Shown: positions 1 through 11,917 of the stretch, piece after piece
Layout of the letters: each line of letters opens with the position of its first letter
Numbering within the stretch: the first letter of the stretch is position 1
NCBI GenBank assembly: GCA_027382625.1
Contig: JAJKFJ010021517.1
Location: 62,001 to 126,000, forward strand
Direction of reading: 5' to 3'
Length of the DNA: 64,000 bases
DNA from: Tetmemena sp. SeJ-2015
Taxonomy: Eukaryota > Ciliophora > Spirotrichea > Sporadotrichida > Oxytrichidae
Notes under the pieces: model-generated
What the model was told of the DNA's origin: nothing
Database searches by the model: none
What the model saw: the letters and a program-made list of their open reading frames with translations, nothing else
Translations under genes and position numbers: made by a program

Positions 1-2
1 AT

Positions 3-1075
3 TTAGAAACGCATACCAAAATGGACTAAAACACCTATGATTAGTTTAAGCAGCACTAAAGTCTGAAAGGGAAGACGTAGACTTTTCTTCCCCAAATTAA
101 TTTCTCCCTCAAGCCTCAGGCTAGAATTTCCTCCAGCTCTAAGGAGCTAGTCCCTTCAATTTCAACCATCATAGTCAAGAAGGCCCAAGAGAAAGAGACA
201 AGCCAGTCTTCAAGCGTTTTAAAATGATTAGGAATCAATAAAGACGAAAGTGTCAACAATTAATTATCTAGATTTAAGGAAATAAGGAATTCATACTATT
301 TTCATCATTTTAGCAAATTAAATGACTGAATGCACATTTGTTTATAAGTAATTAATGAAGAAAAATTATAGCTTAGGGAAACTTATTCCAAAATCTTCGG
401 CTTCCAAACTTAATCTACTCTAGAGAGATGCTCTTAATTTTAGCTAGATTGAGCCTTCAGTGGAATACGTGTCTCGACCTCAAAACTTTAATTTGATATC
501 AGCAGCAGATCAACTTCACTCCAAGCCCTAAATTGAGAACTTTCTTAGAATGGACTTGGGAGAGGAGTTCTTATCTTTTGATGAAGGAGTAGCCAATCAA
601 TTAGCAAAATAAAAACTAAAGAGAGATTCCTTCAACAAACAGTACTTATGAGTCGAGGGATCATAATTAAAAAGACAGAAATTAGTAGAGTTAGAGCAGA
701 GAAAACTTCTAAGAGCAGACTATCAGAAAGGAATAATGACGACTCAATGTCAGTTTCTGAAGTCTCAACTGATCTTAATAGATCCTGAAGAAAGAGTTAA
801 CAGTCAAGAAAAACTAAAGGCGCTATAGCTCAAGATCTAGATACTATTAAAATATTAATCAGAAGATTTCATATTCATTCACTCAAATGAATAGCAATAT
901 TTTGTTGAATGAAAGTAGTCCGTTTCCTATGAATCTTTTTAGCAGTGAACATCTGTAAAATGCTACTCTTCTTCTAAGATGCAATCATAATCAACTTCCT
1001 AAGTAATGTTATTCGTATCCTTTAATATCTTTAGAATTAAGAGACTAACTTCCACCAGATTGTATAAGAAAGTGT
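3..1075 (+). CDS. Unrecognised coding blocks, 5' truncated
   Basis: With TAA/TAG as Gln, long open stretches run on the + strand from the window edge (frame of base 3) to about 227, and again from about 455 to 905. The translation is rich in Gln, Lys, Glu and Ser. The second block reads LISAADQLHS, then a charged stretch with repeated Lys-Arg-Gln and Glu-Gln pairs, which suggests a coiled coil. An in-frame TGA at about 648 interrupts the second block although both sides stay in one frame. Frame changes at about 227 and near 330-450 probably mark IESs, but I could not fix the pointers. No family is recognised. The gene begins outside the window, and its end near 1075 is a guess based on AT richness and loss of an open frame. 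Confidence 0.4.
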
Positions 1076-1182
1076 TAAATATACTGATTTAATTTAATTT
1101 TTGACGTATAATATATTTAGTTTAATCTATATAGAAATTTCTACAACTATAGTGACCTTAAAATCTATTTTTAAAATAAAAT

Positions 1183-3813
1183 TATGCTAATAGTGTTCGT
1201 GTATATGTTTTGGCTTCACTGGGCTCTGAAAATCGACACTCAATTTAATAAAAATAGTCTCTTTAAGCAGAATTTCACCTAAAAGCCCCTCAATTACATT
1301 GAAGAAGAGAAATAGAAGCATGAAAAAATAATTGACTAGGCCATAATGGCTCTTATTTTGAGGGAGAAGATCAAGAGAAAGTACTTAAAACTTTTCTCTT
1401 TAATTCCACAGCCTAAAGAAGCTTACCTAGATTTGTAAGAAATATTACTACTTTAAGTATCTTTTGTAGAGTACCTATTCATTTAGCCAAAGCAATTCAA
1501 AATGTGTTAATTACTAGAATAAAGCTAGGAAAGTCTATGTTTGGATAAGCTTTGGTACAGTAAAGTATAGTTTAAGTAGTCAGTTTTGAACTGATAGGAG
1601 TGGAAATATCAGACCCCACTGCTTAGAAGATGGTGCTTTAATACTCCTATGAAAAGGAGTTCAGCACGGCCATGGTCTAATAAACTCAAACTACGGAAAC
1701 TAACGAGACCATATCTGGATTCACAGCTGCAACATTTGATAACAGCTAGTAACAATAGAAAAATAATAGGAAGGATTCCATCATCCCAAGATAGAAGAGA
1801 TTGACGCTTAATTAGTAATCAAATGATTTGTCAAAGCAGCGACTTAGTCTTTAAAATATAATTATTATTTGCCTTAAGAGTATTTTAAGGGGTAATCCAT
1901 CGGATAGACTAGATAAATCTATTCTGCCAGATCTAGGCAAGAGATAATCAGAATAAATACAGAAGGAAAAGTAAATAAGGTTCGAACTGGAGAGAAAGGT
2001 TTCTATGATCCTCACCAACAAAATATTTTCAAGGCAGACAGCTTCGAAATAGATTTAAATCATTAAGAATTAAGTGTAAATTAATTATTAATTTTAAGGC
2101 AGAAATTTATAATTATACATACAATTAAATATCTAGAGCAAAAGATGGCGATAAACTAAGTTTCGATTAAAATATTTAACTTTTATATTCTTCTCTCTTT
2201 TTTGCTTGAATTTCTATATTGAATTATTTAAAATAAATTTGTACAGTTTTCTTCACAGTTTTTTTTCTAATAGAGAACTAAATTATTTTTGTGTGACTTT
2301 AGTAAGAAAACTTTAGAGAAAATTGCGTTCTGTAGAAATTAAAAATACAATTTTTGAAGAGCTAAATAGGCCTGAAATGAAAATATTTACAAGTTTAATT
2401 TTTACTATTGGAAATAGGAATATATGGAGCTCAAGACAAAGCTGAAAACAATATGATCTTATTTAAATATAGTCTAGAGAGAGGCCTAACTCAGTCGTTA
2501 AAAAGCCAAGTGATGGAGAAAAAATTTCAGAAGTAAGAAACCTAATATCTGACTACTTATCTAAGCAGAGGAAAAGAGCAGAAGATAAACTTATAAATTC
2601 CTCCCCGAGAGTTGATAAAACTTAAAATGAGATTAAACTACTCAATTATTTTCAAGTAATTCGAGTTGTTGTTTTTGTTTTAGAAATATTGGAGATAACC
2701 TAAATTAGCTTAACAAATCTTCAATTGCTTCGTACTAAAGCTCAAGAGTGCTTTAGACTCAACTTAATAAGTCGAATTCGAAATAGTCACTGAATAGATT
2801 TGACTTGATGTAAATGACACCTATGATGCAGGAGATCTATAGAGTTAATAATTTTCAAAGTCCACTCGTCTAATTGAGATCAAGAAAAACAACTTATCAT
2901 TAGCCTTATAACCAACACGAAGGCAGCTAAGCTGATACTTCTTCTATCATAGATAAGTCTGCAGATAACAAATCTTAGATTGGGATAAGTGTAAACTCCA
3001 ACGATAATGCAAACCAGCATATTTCCTATTCTAAACTGCTGTTCAAAGAGTATTGGCTTAATAAAATACAAGAAGATAAGGAACTAGTCATCAAAGCTAG
3101 ACTCAAAGAGGAGCAGGATAAATTAAGTAAGTTTCTTTTGATGTTTATTACTAATCTATGATATAGGAAGAGAGGTGTTGAAGAATGAAAAGAGAAGGCA
3201 GAAGAATGAAGTCAAATGGAAGATAGGTTACAACTTAGATGCAGAAGGAGATGTAAGAGCAAGTAAAGGTCTCAAGCATATGCACGATTTAGAAAAGTTA
3301 GTGAATGCGGCTGGTAGCTCTACAAGCTTGTTGCGAAGAATGTTCCTCCCTAAAAAGACGATAAAGGACAAGGAAGATAAGAAAAGACGCAACATCAATG
3401 GACTCAGTTAGTATGGGTAGATGGCAGAATCTAAGGAAAGTAAGATGGAGAGTGAGCATTTGTAAACTCTAAAGAAAAATGCTTCAGTGAAAGAGATTCT
3501 TCAGAAGAGGAAAGCAGAGCAACTTAGACTACTCACTAAAAATATGAGCTTGGCGAGCTTGCCCAGAGATGTCAATGCTTTTGGAGATGACAATAAGAAT
3601 CATAAAGGAATATTTGAGGAGACTTCAAAGGAAAGATAGGAGAGGATAGAGCACGAAAAGGAGTGGAAAAAGAAAAATTTCTTTGGAGGGTTCGACAGCT
3701 CGGAAGGGGATGAGGCTTCACTCAGCTATAAGAGTGATGACTCAGGAGACCTGCAAGAGTGGAAAGACCCACGAAATAACGAAAATTATACTAGAAAGTT
3801 TAGAATGAGGTGA
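1183..3813 (+). CDS. Unrecognised charged, Gln-rich protein with introns and one IES
   Basis: Open blocks at about 1183-1591 and 1600-2060 and a strong block from about 2530 to the TGA at 3811-3813 all run on the + strand. They may be one gene or two. The last part is best supported: SEVRNLISDYLSKQRKR runs into an IES at 2647-2687, whose removal gives LLNIGDNLNQLNKSS. The frame then continues to a 40-nt GT-AG intron at 3127-3166 and ends in a Lys/Glu-rich tail with FFGGFDSSEGDE near the C-terminus. There is no recognisable domain; composition suggests a nuclear or cytoskeletal scaffold, which is inference only. The region 2060-2440 is AT-rich with no convincing coding and may be an IES or an intergenic spacer, so the start given is only the first ATG of the first open block. 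Confidence 0.5.
2647..2687 (+). other. IES, 41 nt, pointer AAT
   Basis: The AT-rich segment is flanked by AAT (2644-2646 and 2685-2687). Excising it with one repeat copy joins LLN to IGDNLNQ in frame. It contains a GTAATT...TTTTAG stretch that mimics an intron, but using those GT-AG borders breaks the frame. Confidence 0.65.
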
Positions 3814-3918
3814 ATAAATGTGTGTTTATAAATTACATTTAGCAGATATTAAGCTTTAACATTGTAGCTCTTGTAAAATATTGCTAAAATTTATAATAAA
3901 TATTATCTAAATTCAAAA

Positions 3919-6900
3919 TGAGCTCCGGAAAAGTAATAAAATAAACTCCACAAAAGAATGGAACCTCTTCTGCAAGTAGTTCAATAGTAAAAAAGAATGG
4001 TAGCATTTTGGACTATCCCCAATTTAAGGTTTTAAAGGAAGAGCCAACCTACTGCATTCCATCCTCTTTGTCAAGTAATATTTCCCTCAATTAATTTAGT
4101 AGAAAATCAAATTAATGTGCAGCACAAACTCTCAGAAAGCTTGAATTGTTCCCACAGTTTGTACCGAGATTTAATGGCAGAAATATATCTACTAGAGGAA
4201 AAAATCAACAATGATATAGCCTGCAATTAAAATAGCTTGATGGAGGTTGTGAGATAAATCATGAACGATGACTCTATTAAGCTCTCAGAGGATAATAGCT
4301 AAATCAAAATGAAAAGCTCGCTTAACCTCAACTATCTTTAGTAAGCTAATTAGGAGTCAGCAAATCCCTCTTATGGGCTCGTACCTGAGAATCTAAATGT
4401 AAGCATAGTACTTTCAATTTACTAATTTATAGCAATCTACCGGGTCTCAGAGGAACTTATTGAAAACTTCCTAGAATCCCTCAATAATGGACTTGAGTTA
4501 GTTAAGTTTCTCTCTCAAGGAAGAGCTTAAAGAGAATATAATGGAAGAGCTGAAGGATAAAATCAGTGTAAACTTTGCAAGAGAGGACCAGATTAACCCT
4601 AATAGCTACACTACTTTCTTGCCATAAGATAAGCAAGATATTACAAAGTACTGGCTGAAATCAGACCCACTCTCACCAAGCTTGGACAACTCCTTAAACT
4701 TAATTTTTAAAATAAGTTGAAGAACTCTTTAATTGCAGATATGCAAATAGAATAGTCTTTGAAGGATGAGAGCAGGAAGCAATTATATTCTATTTAGGCT
4801 TTTATTTTAGCTACTGAGATCCTCAATTGATGTGAAGGACTTTTATTTTTAACTTTTGCCTTTACGATTTCAAGCCAGTGAATCTTGAATTTTTGACTTT
4901 GCAGAGATTAGACTTCCTAACTAAGCAATCCAAGGTGAGAATAATTTCCCTCCTCTTTATTATCACCATCTATAATTTTGAATATGAAGTGCTTATTTCC
5001 CTTATAGATAAGAAATTATATGAGAAATCAGTATAGAGAGAGGAAGGATGAGATAAAGATAACTAACCGAGTATTCTTCAATCAGAGTCAGTAGTGGCTT
5101 ACAAATTGCACCATCTAGAAGAGGCAGCAAGAGAGAAATTTGCAACTTAGGCATCCAACTCTCTACGACGAGTTGTAAATGGACTAAAAGCATCACACTG
5201 ATGTCACTCGTAAGCTAGGAATGCTTTTTAATAATGAAATATAGATTTCCCCTCTGGCTACTACCCTCAGTTCTTTGATGCAGAGATGCAACCAGAAGCC
5301 TAACCTAAGAGTGTGAATGAATATGGAGACGAGGAGGAATGGGATGAGCTGCAGAGATATAAGGAGAACTTTGCACTTATTCCAGCCAGCAGATTTAGAT
5401 TCAACAAGCAGCCTGTAGTGTTTGAGCCTAACTGCCATCTCATCACTAATTATAATAGATCAATAGATTATAATGTTCTTGAGTACGAAATAGAGTATAA
5501 GAGGAGAATGCTTTGGACGTAGAAAGATATCGAATTATTCATTAAGGCACTACTTGAAAACCCATTGGACTTTTGGGCCGTCCATAAAATTATTCCCTAC
5601 AAAACTGATAAGGACCTAGTGTTCTTTTATATGAGCTTCAAGAAGCTCTTCAATCTCAAAAAGCATTAGGTATATTTAATATAGCTGTGTTCATTCTCTA
5701 TTTGAATTAAATATTCATAGTTCATTTAAGATATTACTAGACCTGCAAGGTATCTGCAAATCTGCCTTCTCAAGCTGTGAGAAGGTAGACTATTTAGGAC
5801 ATAATAACAGAGTGCTTGAGGCCTTTAGTAAGTATCAAAATGAAAAGAAGAATTCCTCCTCCATCTATGGAATAAACCAAGGAGTGGCGAATGCATTTAC
5901 GGGCCCTAACTAAATATATTTCACTGTACAGGAGCTGATGCAGATTTATCAAAATGTAAGTGAGCCCAGGAGGAAGCTTAAAGAACAGGAGAAGAATATA
6001 GATCAATCTCTCTGCAACTATCACTTCAATACCTTTAAATAACCTCAATTCCCAACTGAGCCAGTCTCATAAGAGAATCTCCAGAGCATACCTTACTTTG
6101 AAGATGTGGAAAGGAGAGGGAATAGGGTTCTCGACTACTGTAAAGATCAACTTCTCTATCTGAAAGAATAGGCAGACTAGTCTAACCAAGCAAGAAGACT
6201 TACAGCCAGGATAAGCTTTTACCTAAATTTACACACTGCTAACTCTTAAATGCCCCACCAATCTATGATAAAGAAAGATCTTCAGCCAAAGAATTAAGAG
6301 GAAAGCCTGCTTAAAAAGAGGAAGTTTGCTGAGAATGTATAGAAATATAACAATAGAGATATGAAGCAGATAGTTTATGTCAGATAATACTTGGAAGATC
6401 ATACAAGTCATCATTCTAAAAACATCAACTATATTCTAAAAAACGAAAAGAATTTAATTCTTTAATTATTTAATTATCCTTAATTATAATAAGGATTTAT
6501 TTAATGTATTTTTTAATTAAAACAAACAATTTTAAACATCCTATTGATAATAAAACCAAGAATTAGACTACTTTATATTTTTCAAAATTATATTTTTGAA
6601 ATAAAAAATTCTTTTAAGATAGTTTTAATACCTATTTGAATAATTAGAGCAGCTTTTATGAGAGAAAATAGAGTGAGGGAAACTTTTCATCACTCACAAT
6701 TTACAATAGCAGTTCTCATTTGAATCTTGAGGACTTTTATATAATTTTTAATTTTATATAGGAGAAAGAAAAAGAAAGCAAAAATACTTCTTTCACTGAG
6801 AAATTTATCAAGGAAATAAACACTAAGCATTAAAAAAGGAGTCTGGAGTAAGTTCTCATTAGGTAAAGAGTCTTCTGACCCAATCATCTCCACGAAGCTA

Positions 6901-7500
6901 GAGTTTAGTCCAACCTAGCCTATCCTTTATCAGGACCAGATAGCTTCTCTAAACAATCAATCAGCGTAAACTGGCTCTTCTACAAAGAATGTGCAATAAA
7001 ACTCTTACTTGAAAAGTCAAGGGCAGTTTCTAGCTGCAGACAACTAACTCAAAGAACTCTCTTGTAGTCAGGTTTGCAGCAGTTGATGCAGAACGCAGAT
7101 TAAAGCAACCTTCAGCCAAAGATTTCAAACAAGTAATAGGATTAGAACAGCTCTGGAATCGATCAGGAAAAAGAAAATAGCTCCAAGAGTAACTAAGGAA
7201 TTAAGAAGGGAGTACTTGCACCTATTACAGAGAGTGGATCTGAGGAGTCTCAGGACCCAGAAGATTCTTAAGGTAAAGAAGGAGGGAAGATTAGAAAAGG
7301 GATGTTGCAGTGGAAAGAGGATGAGAAAGAAAAATTCATTGAGCTACTCTAAAAGCATGGAAGAGACTGGCTTGCGATTGCAAATGAGTTGCCAAGGAAG
7401 ACTGACAAGTAATGCAGAAACTATTTCCAGAATTACAAACATAAACTCGGCCTACCATCAATACCTTGGGAACGAGAAGCCATAGAAGTGAATGATAGTG
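3919..7500 (+). CDS. Two-SANT-domain co-repressor-like protein (Snt1/NCoR type)
   Basis: The ATG at 3919 opens a Ser/Asn/Gln-rich N-terminus. Clean GT-AG introns follow: a 25-nt intron near 4075, a 34-nt intron near 4400, one near 4935-5005, and a 36-nt intron near 5211 that joins THFPSG in frame. A basic, Arg/Lys-rich helical block (5010-5160) precedes SANT domain 1 at about 5514-5670 (WTQKDIELFIKALLENP...FWAVHKIIPYKT...FYMSFKKLF), and SANT domain 2 lies at about 7310-7450 (WKEDEKEKFIELLQKHGRDW...LPRKTDKQCRNYFQNYKHKL). Paired SANT domains with a basic region before the first are typical of NCoR/SMRT and yeast Snt1, which scaffold histone-deacetylase complexes; that assignment is inference from architecture. 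AT-rich stretches at 4830-4930 and 6480-6700 are probably IESs. The stop is not fixed; coding similarity ends near 7500. It could instead be two adjacent genes. Confidence 0.6.
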
Positions 7501-7573
7501 GTTTGAAACTTTTATCGTAATTTAAAACATAACCCTTAAATCATAAGACTAAATAGGACTCATTCACTTATTA

Positions 7574-8428
7574 TCAATTATTTCTTTATCTCTCTGCAAG
7601 AGCTTCTCTATTAGACGCTATAAAGTATTATTCTAATCTGCTGTCAGATTACGTCACTATTGTCTCAACATTCATCATCTTCATCTGCTTTAAATCTTTT
7701 ATAAACTTCAACTTTCCCTTTTCTGTGCTCCATTTTATCTTTATTAATATGGATAGAAGGAACTTATTATTCCTATCTTTACTTTCTAATCTTGTCAAAT
7801 TTTAAAAGACTGGAACAGTTTGAAATTATAGAGCTGTTATCACTCAACATGCCTTCTAAATCTCCCTCACTGGCCTCTATTTAGTTTTGATATTACTATT
7901 CTGGAGTTTAGTTGTCAAAGAACTTGTGATTTCTAACTTCCTCCTTTTCTTGCAATTCTTAAAGTCTCTTAGCTTTAATGCTAATTTTTGTTACAACTAT
8001 TCTGCCAACTTTGAAACATCTTCCTCCTATCTTTTGATGTTGGTACCCTATTTGAAATAAGGCAAGATGATTTGTCTGAATCAGTCACCTAGTAGATATC
8101 GATGTTTGGAAATCTTAAACTATATTTTTATATTTTAATATTGAGAGAATCCAAATTAAATTGATCAAAATATTTATACTATTCTTATTTTACTTGGTTA
8201 AAATAATTTATACTTCATTATTTTAACTATATAATTGCAGTATTATCTTGATACTGTCCTCTTTGCAGATGCTTCTGCCTCCCTTCTCTATTTGACCTGT
8301 GATGCTATAAATTTATCAATTCTTCTTTCCAGTGATTTTTCAAACCTTGCACTCAACTCTTTATTTGGATTACCTCCTCTTTGAGAATCAGTGTTTGCTT
8401 GCTATCTCCAATTTTCTTTGTCGCTCAT
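7574..8428 (-). CDS. Unrecognised Gln/Glu-rich protein
   Basis: The reverse strand opens at an ATG (8426-8428) with MSDKENWRQQANTDSQ, continues through a charged helical region (ARFEKSLERRIDKFIASQ), and after an AT-rich gap at about 8110-8240 resumes with LQELQEKEEVRNHKFF and a C-terminal block containing GKVEVYKRFKADEDDE. A small frame change near 7665 separates this from the final block, which ends at the TGA on 7574-7576. The AT-rich gap is most likely an IES. The protein is predicted to be a largely helical coiled coil. Its 3' end faces the SANT-protein gene (convergent pair). No family is recognised. Confidence 0.5.
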
Positions 8429-8636
8429 TGGATTTTTAATTTTCTTTTATTCTTTGCTACTGACTTCATGATCTTAAAACTACTCCATAATGTACTTTTT
8501 GCAATGATCAAGGCACTTGCTTACAAAGTTTTCACTCTTTACTTGGCTATCTCTATTTCTCTTTACAAAAATTGAAACAAATTTCTAAAAGTCTGAGTTC
8601 CCTGGAGGATTTATTATCTTGAAGATTAAACTTGAA

Positions 8637-9905
8637 TCATTTCAGGAGTTTAGAGGAAGGTCTAAACATTATTGGCTCTAGGTTGTTGTCTGATAGATTA
8701 ATATTGATTCCCAGTCGATGAAAATTACTGTTGCTGCTCCTGGTCTTCAACCATTATAGGCTAGTTTGAGGGTTGATTTACTTGCGTGAGGTAGGATTAA
8801 TCATTAGAGAGCTGCGACTATTAATGCAGCTACTAAATACTATTTTGAAGCGCCACCATTTCATTTTGAACCTTCTGATAAAAGTAAAATGTAAATATGC
8901 TTAGTAAAGACTGTTAAAGAACTCCAAAAATTCAGCTTTTGGAGAATGAAGAGGTTGCTACTGACTAAGCATACCTCTCATTTTCTTGATCATATTGAAT
9001 TGATCGAAAGACTGTTGTTGAAGCAGATCTAGCTAGTCCATCATTAGATAAAGTTTTTGGTGCTACTCATTTTAAACTCCAACATGAATTTGATCACAAA
9101 AGTTGCTAGATATCTAGTTGCGAGGAGAAAGTGATCCATCAACCGAGTGCTGATATGAAATGGGGTTATCTAGATCAATTTATGTTTCTAGAGTCTTAAT
9201 CTGGCCTGTGAAATCGAGTATAGGTCTATTTAAATTATTCACTAAGTTCTAATCATAGCTTGAAACGTTTTGAGTCCCATAGGAAAATAAGGGATTAGAA
9301 GTTGCTTAAGAGGTAGAGTAAAGAGCAGGAGGATTTTGCTGGAATTGAGTTCTTTAGTCCAAATAATTATCAAATAGCATCACTTAGTTCAAGTACACTT
9401 TGCTCTTTACACCTGAATCAGATGAGCTTGAAGTATCTGAATAATTTGAAAGTATATCGATCTTCATGAAGTTTAAACTACGTGCATCAAGCTTATTCTT
9501 AAATTTAAAGATTTGAGGGCCTGCTGCTAACTCACAAAGAAATGTCTACCAGTTTATAAAAGTCTTTTGATCAACTGAAACTGAAATCCTGATTTGCTAG
9601 GGATTGGAGTTGTACGAATGCCAACAGTAGATTCCAAAGAACCTGTAAAATTGAGGCTTCTCTGATAATTCTCTGAGGTCAAGTAAGATTGAGTGTGGGA
9701 AACTTGAACCCTCAGGGGAAAGCCAAAGCTTTTTATCATCTGAAGAGAGCAGTTTTAAAGTAATATCTTAATTAGCTTGAGGCTCTTGCGAAGAAGCCCT
9801 CTTATCTAAGTAGTAAGCCTTGCAATTATTTTGAAAGTGGATAAAGTTCATGTTGGCATTATTTGAGCTCTCTGAGTTTGGCTGCGTTTTGAATTAATTG
9901 TCCAT
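8637..9905 (-). CDS. Uninterrupted 422-aa protein, possible galactose-binding-like fold
   Basis: A single open frame of 423 codons (TAA/TAG as Gln) runs from the ATG at 9903-9905 to the TGA at 8637-8639 with no intron or IES. The N-terminus is Asn/Gln/Ser-rich. A central region (roughly residues 60-190) alternates hydrophobic and polar residues in a beta-like pattern, with RFFGIYCWHSYNS, ISVSVDQKTFINWQTF, LNFMKIDILSNYSDT and KVYLNQVMLFDN. That pattern recalls the DOC/F5-8C galactose-binding-like sandwich, but this is only a resemblance. The C-terminal half is Gln-rich with LMMDQLDLLQQQSF. It starts just upstream of, and divergent from, the SPB1 C-terminal block. It shows that long genes here can be free of IESs. 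Confidence 0.6.
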
Positions 9906-9972
9906 GTTTACAGTTTACATTCAATTTCAAATTAATTTGCATGAAATCGGTCTTCTTCTCTAAATAGAATTT

Positions 9973-9984
9973 AGTAAGATCTAT
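9973..9984 (+). other. Scrambled-junction pointer of SPB1 (copy at start of part 2)
   Basis: AGTAAGATCTAT is found here and, inverted, at 20087-20098. It includes the GTAAGA splice donor. Joining the two blocks at this repeat rebuilds an intron that ends at the CTTTAG near 10010, and splicing gives SYNK-FKIDEKTKE in frame. Confidence 0.85.
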
Positions 9985-11797
9985 AGAAGTTATAACCATT
10001 CCTTTAGTTTAAAATTGATGAGAAGACTAAGGAAATCTTCAAGGTGCAAGCCCCACCCACTGACTTAGAAGTTATCTGCGATGATCTGAAGGTGTGTGGA
10101 CGCAGAGAGCTCTTCTCTCTTCTGAAGTTCAGAACTAAGTACCAGGCAAACCAAGAATCGCTAAGGAAGAAGGATAAAAAAGCAAAGGCGAAGGCTGATG
10201 GTACCAATGTGAGAAAAGAACTGACAGAGGAAGAATTGGAGGAGCAGACAAATAAGGAATTGGAAGAGACCATAAAGAGAGTAGAGAAGGAGAGAAAAAG
10301 ACAGGATAAGAAGGAGAAAGAGAGAAAGGCCAAGCAAGAACTCAGACAGAAGATGAGTGTTATAGCCAGTACAGATCACAATACCAACAATGATGTGCTT
10401 TTCGACAGAAGAACACTCGAAAAGTTGAGGGACATAGACATCGAAGAACTTGACTATAATGTCAGCGGTAGTGATGATGACCAAGTCCTTGCAGATGGAG
10501 ATTATAAATTACCTATGAGATATTGTTATCAGCGGCAAGAGTAAGGAAGCTTTCAAGAGGAGACAACAGAGATAGGAGCAGCAGGATGATAGCATAGAGG
10601 AGGAATATGGAAGTGATATCGATGATGGAGTGAAACGCACCCTCAGAATGGAGAAGGATTTAGAAGCTCTCAATAAACAGCGCAAGGATTATTAGGGTGA
10701 GAAGGATAGAAAAGTAGTCAAGAATGAGAAGAAGGCAAAGCTTCTCATAGATCAATAAAGATTGAGAAGGGGTGAGGAGAAGGATGAAGACGAGCTCGAT
10801 AACTAAGATCTAATCACTAGAGAGAAGAGAAATTAACAAGGCAGTGATTCTGAAAGTGATGAGGACTCTGAAATGAGTGATATTGAAGATTACTAGGGAG
10901 GGAAAAAGAATACTAAGAGCAAGAGAGCCTAAGTAGATGATGATGACTCTGATGAGGACGACACTGCCTTCTTCCTCAATCCCCTTTTGATGAGCAAGAG
11001 CGACAAAGTAAAGGGCAAAGGAGGTAAGAGCACTGAGGACAGTGACCAAGAATGGTCTGATGATGACTAATATTCAGATCTGGACGGAAGAAAGAAAAGG
11101 AAGGAGGACAAGAAAAAGAAGGAAATTAAGTTAGGCAAGCGCAAGGACAGAGAGGAGGATCATGACTTCTTCACTGGCAAAGATATTGAAGTTGTACCTT
11201 AAGAGAGATTTGATGCTGAGTCTGATATGGACAGTGACGATATGGCAGAGACTAGAGCTTTAGCAAAGGTGATGCTTAGGAAAAAGGCAAGGACCGAGAT
11301 ATTAGACCAGACCTTACAACCGTTACGCAACACATGATGATGAAACAGCCCTACCTGACTGGTTCATGCAAGACGAGAAGAAGCATTACAGACCTAACCT
11401 CCCAGTGACTAAGGAAATGGTAGCAGAGGAAAAGAGAATCTTGAAGGCATACAATGAGAGACCTTCAAAGAAAGTGACTGAGGCTAAGGCTAGAAAGAAG
11501 AGAAGACTAGCCAAGGCCATGGATAAGGTTAAGCAGAAGGCTCAGGTTATTGCAGAGTAGGACATTAACGAGGGCAGCAAGATGCGTCAGATCTAGAAGA
11601 TGTATCGCAAGGAGAAGGCAAAGATGCAATAGGATAAGAAGCAGTATGTGGTGAGCAAGAACTTCTCGCACGTTGGTAAGGCCAAGGTTCCTCGTAACAT
11701 GAAAATTGTCGATAAGCGTCTAAAGAAGGATCTAAAGATGCAAAAGATTAGAGCCAAGCAACAAAAGGCTAAGGGCAGGAAGATTTCAAAGAAATGA
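9973..11797 (+). CDS. SPB1: SPB1 rRNA methyltransferase, middle and C-terminal block (scrambled gene part 2)
   Basis: The block starts inside an intron: the 12-bp pointer 9973-9984 carries the donor and the acceptor CTTTAG ends just before KIDEKTKEIF. It then shows the SPB1 middle domain (APPTDLEVICDDLKVCGRREL...LLKFRTKY), a long Lys/Glu/Asp-rich linker, and the SPB1 C-terminal domain (LPDWFMQDEKKHYRPNLPV, VTEAKARKKRRLAKAM, NMKIVDKRLKKDLKMQK), ending at the TGA on 11795-11797. SPB1 methylates the large-subunit rRNA A loop in pre-60S particles in the nucleolus. The AdoMet-binding domain is missing here; it lies on the opposite strand at 20087-21003. One IES (10503-10521) is placed with confidence. 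A one-base frame change precedes YNRYATHDDE near 11320. Strong family match for both domains. Confidence 0.88.
10503..10521 (+). other. IES, 19 nt, pointer GAGAT
   Basis: GAGAT occurs at 10498-10502 and 10517-10521. Removal gives LADGDIVISGKSKEAFKRR in frame, whereas reading through shifts the frame into a TGA. Confidence 0.8.
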
Positions 11798-11917
11798 ACA
11801 CTCACTCCTATCATAGGAACAATAAATTAATTAAAAGGATGCTTAACTGTTAACAGATTAGAATTACTTTACAAATGATTTTAAGAAGATTATGAAATTA
11901 TATATATATAAATTCAA

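Noticed and set aside
10004..10484. Minus-strand Ser/Phe/Leu-rich open frames opposite the SPB1 block
   Set aside because: They are the antisense of the Lys/Glu-rich SPB1 linker and have no independent support.
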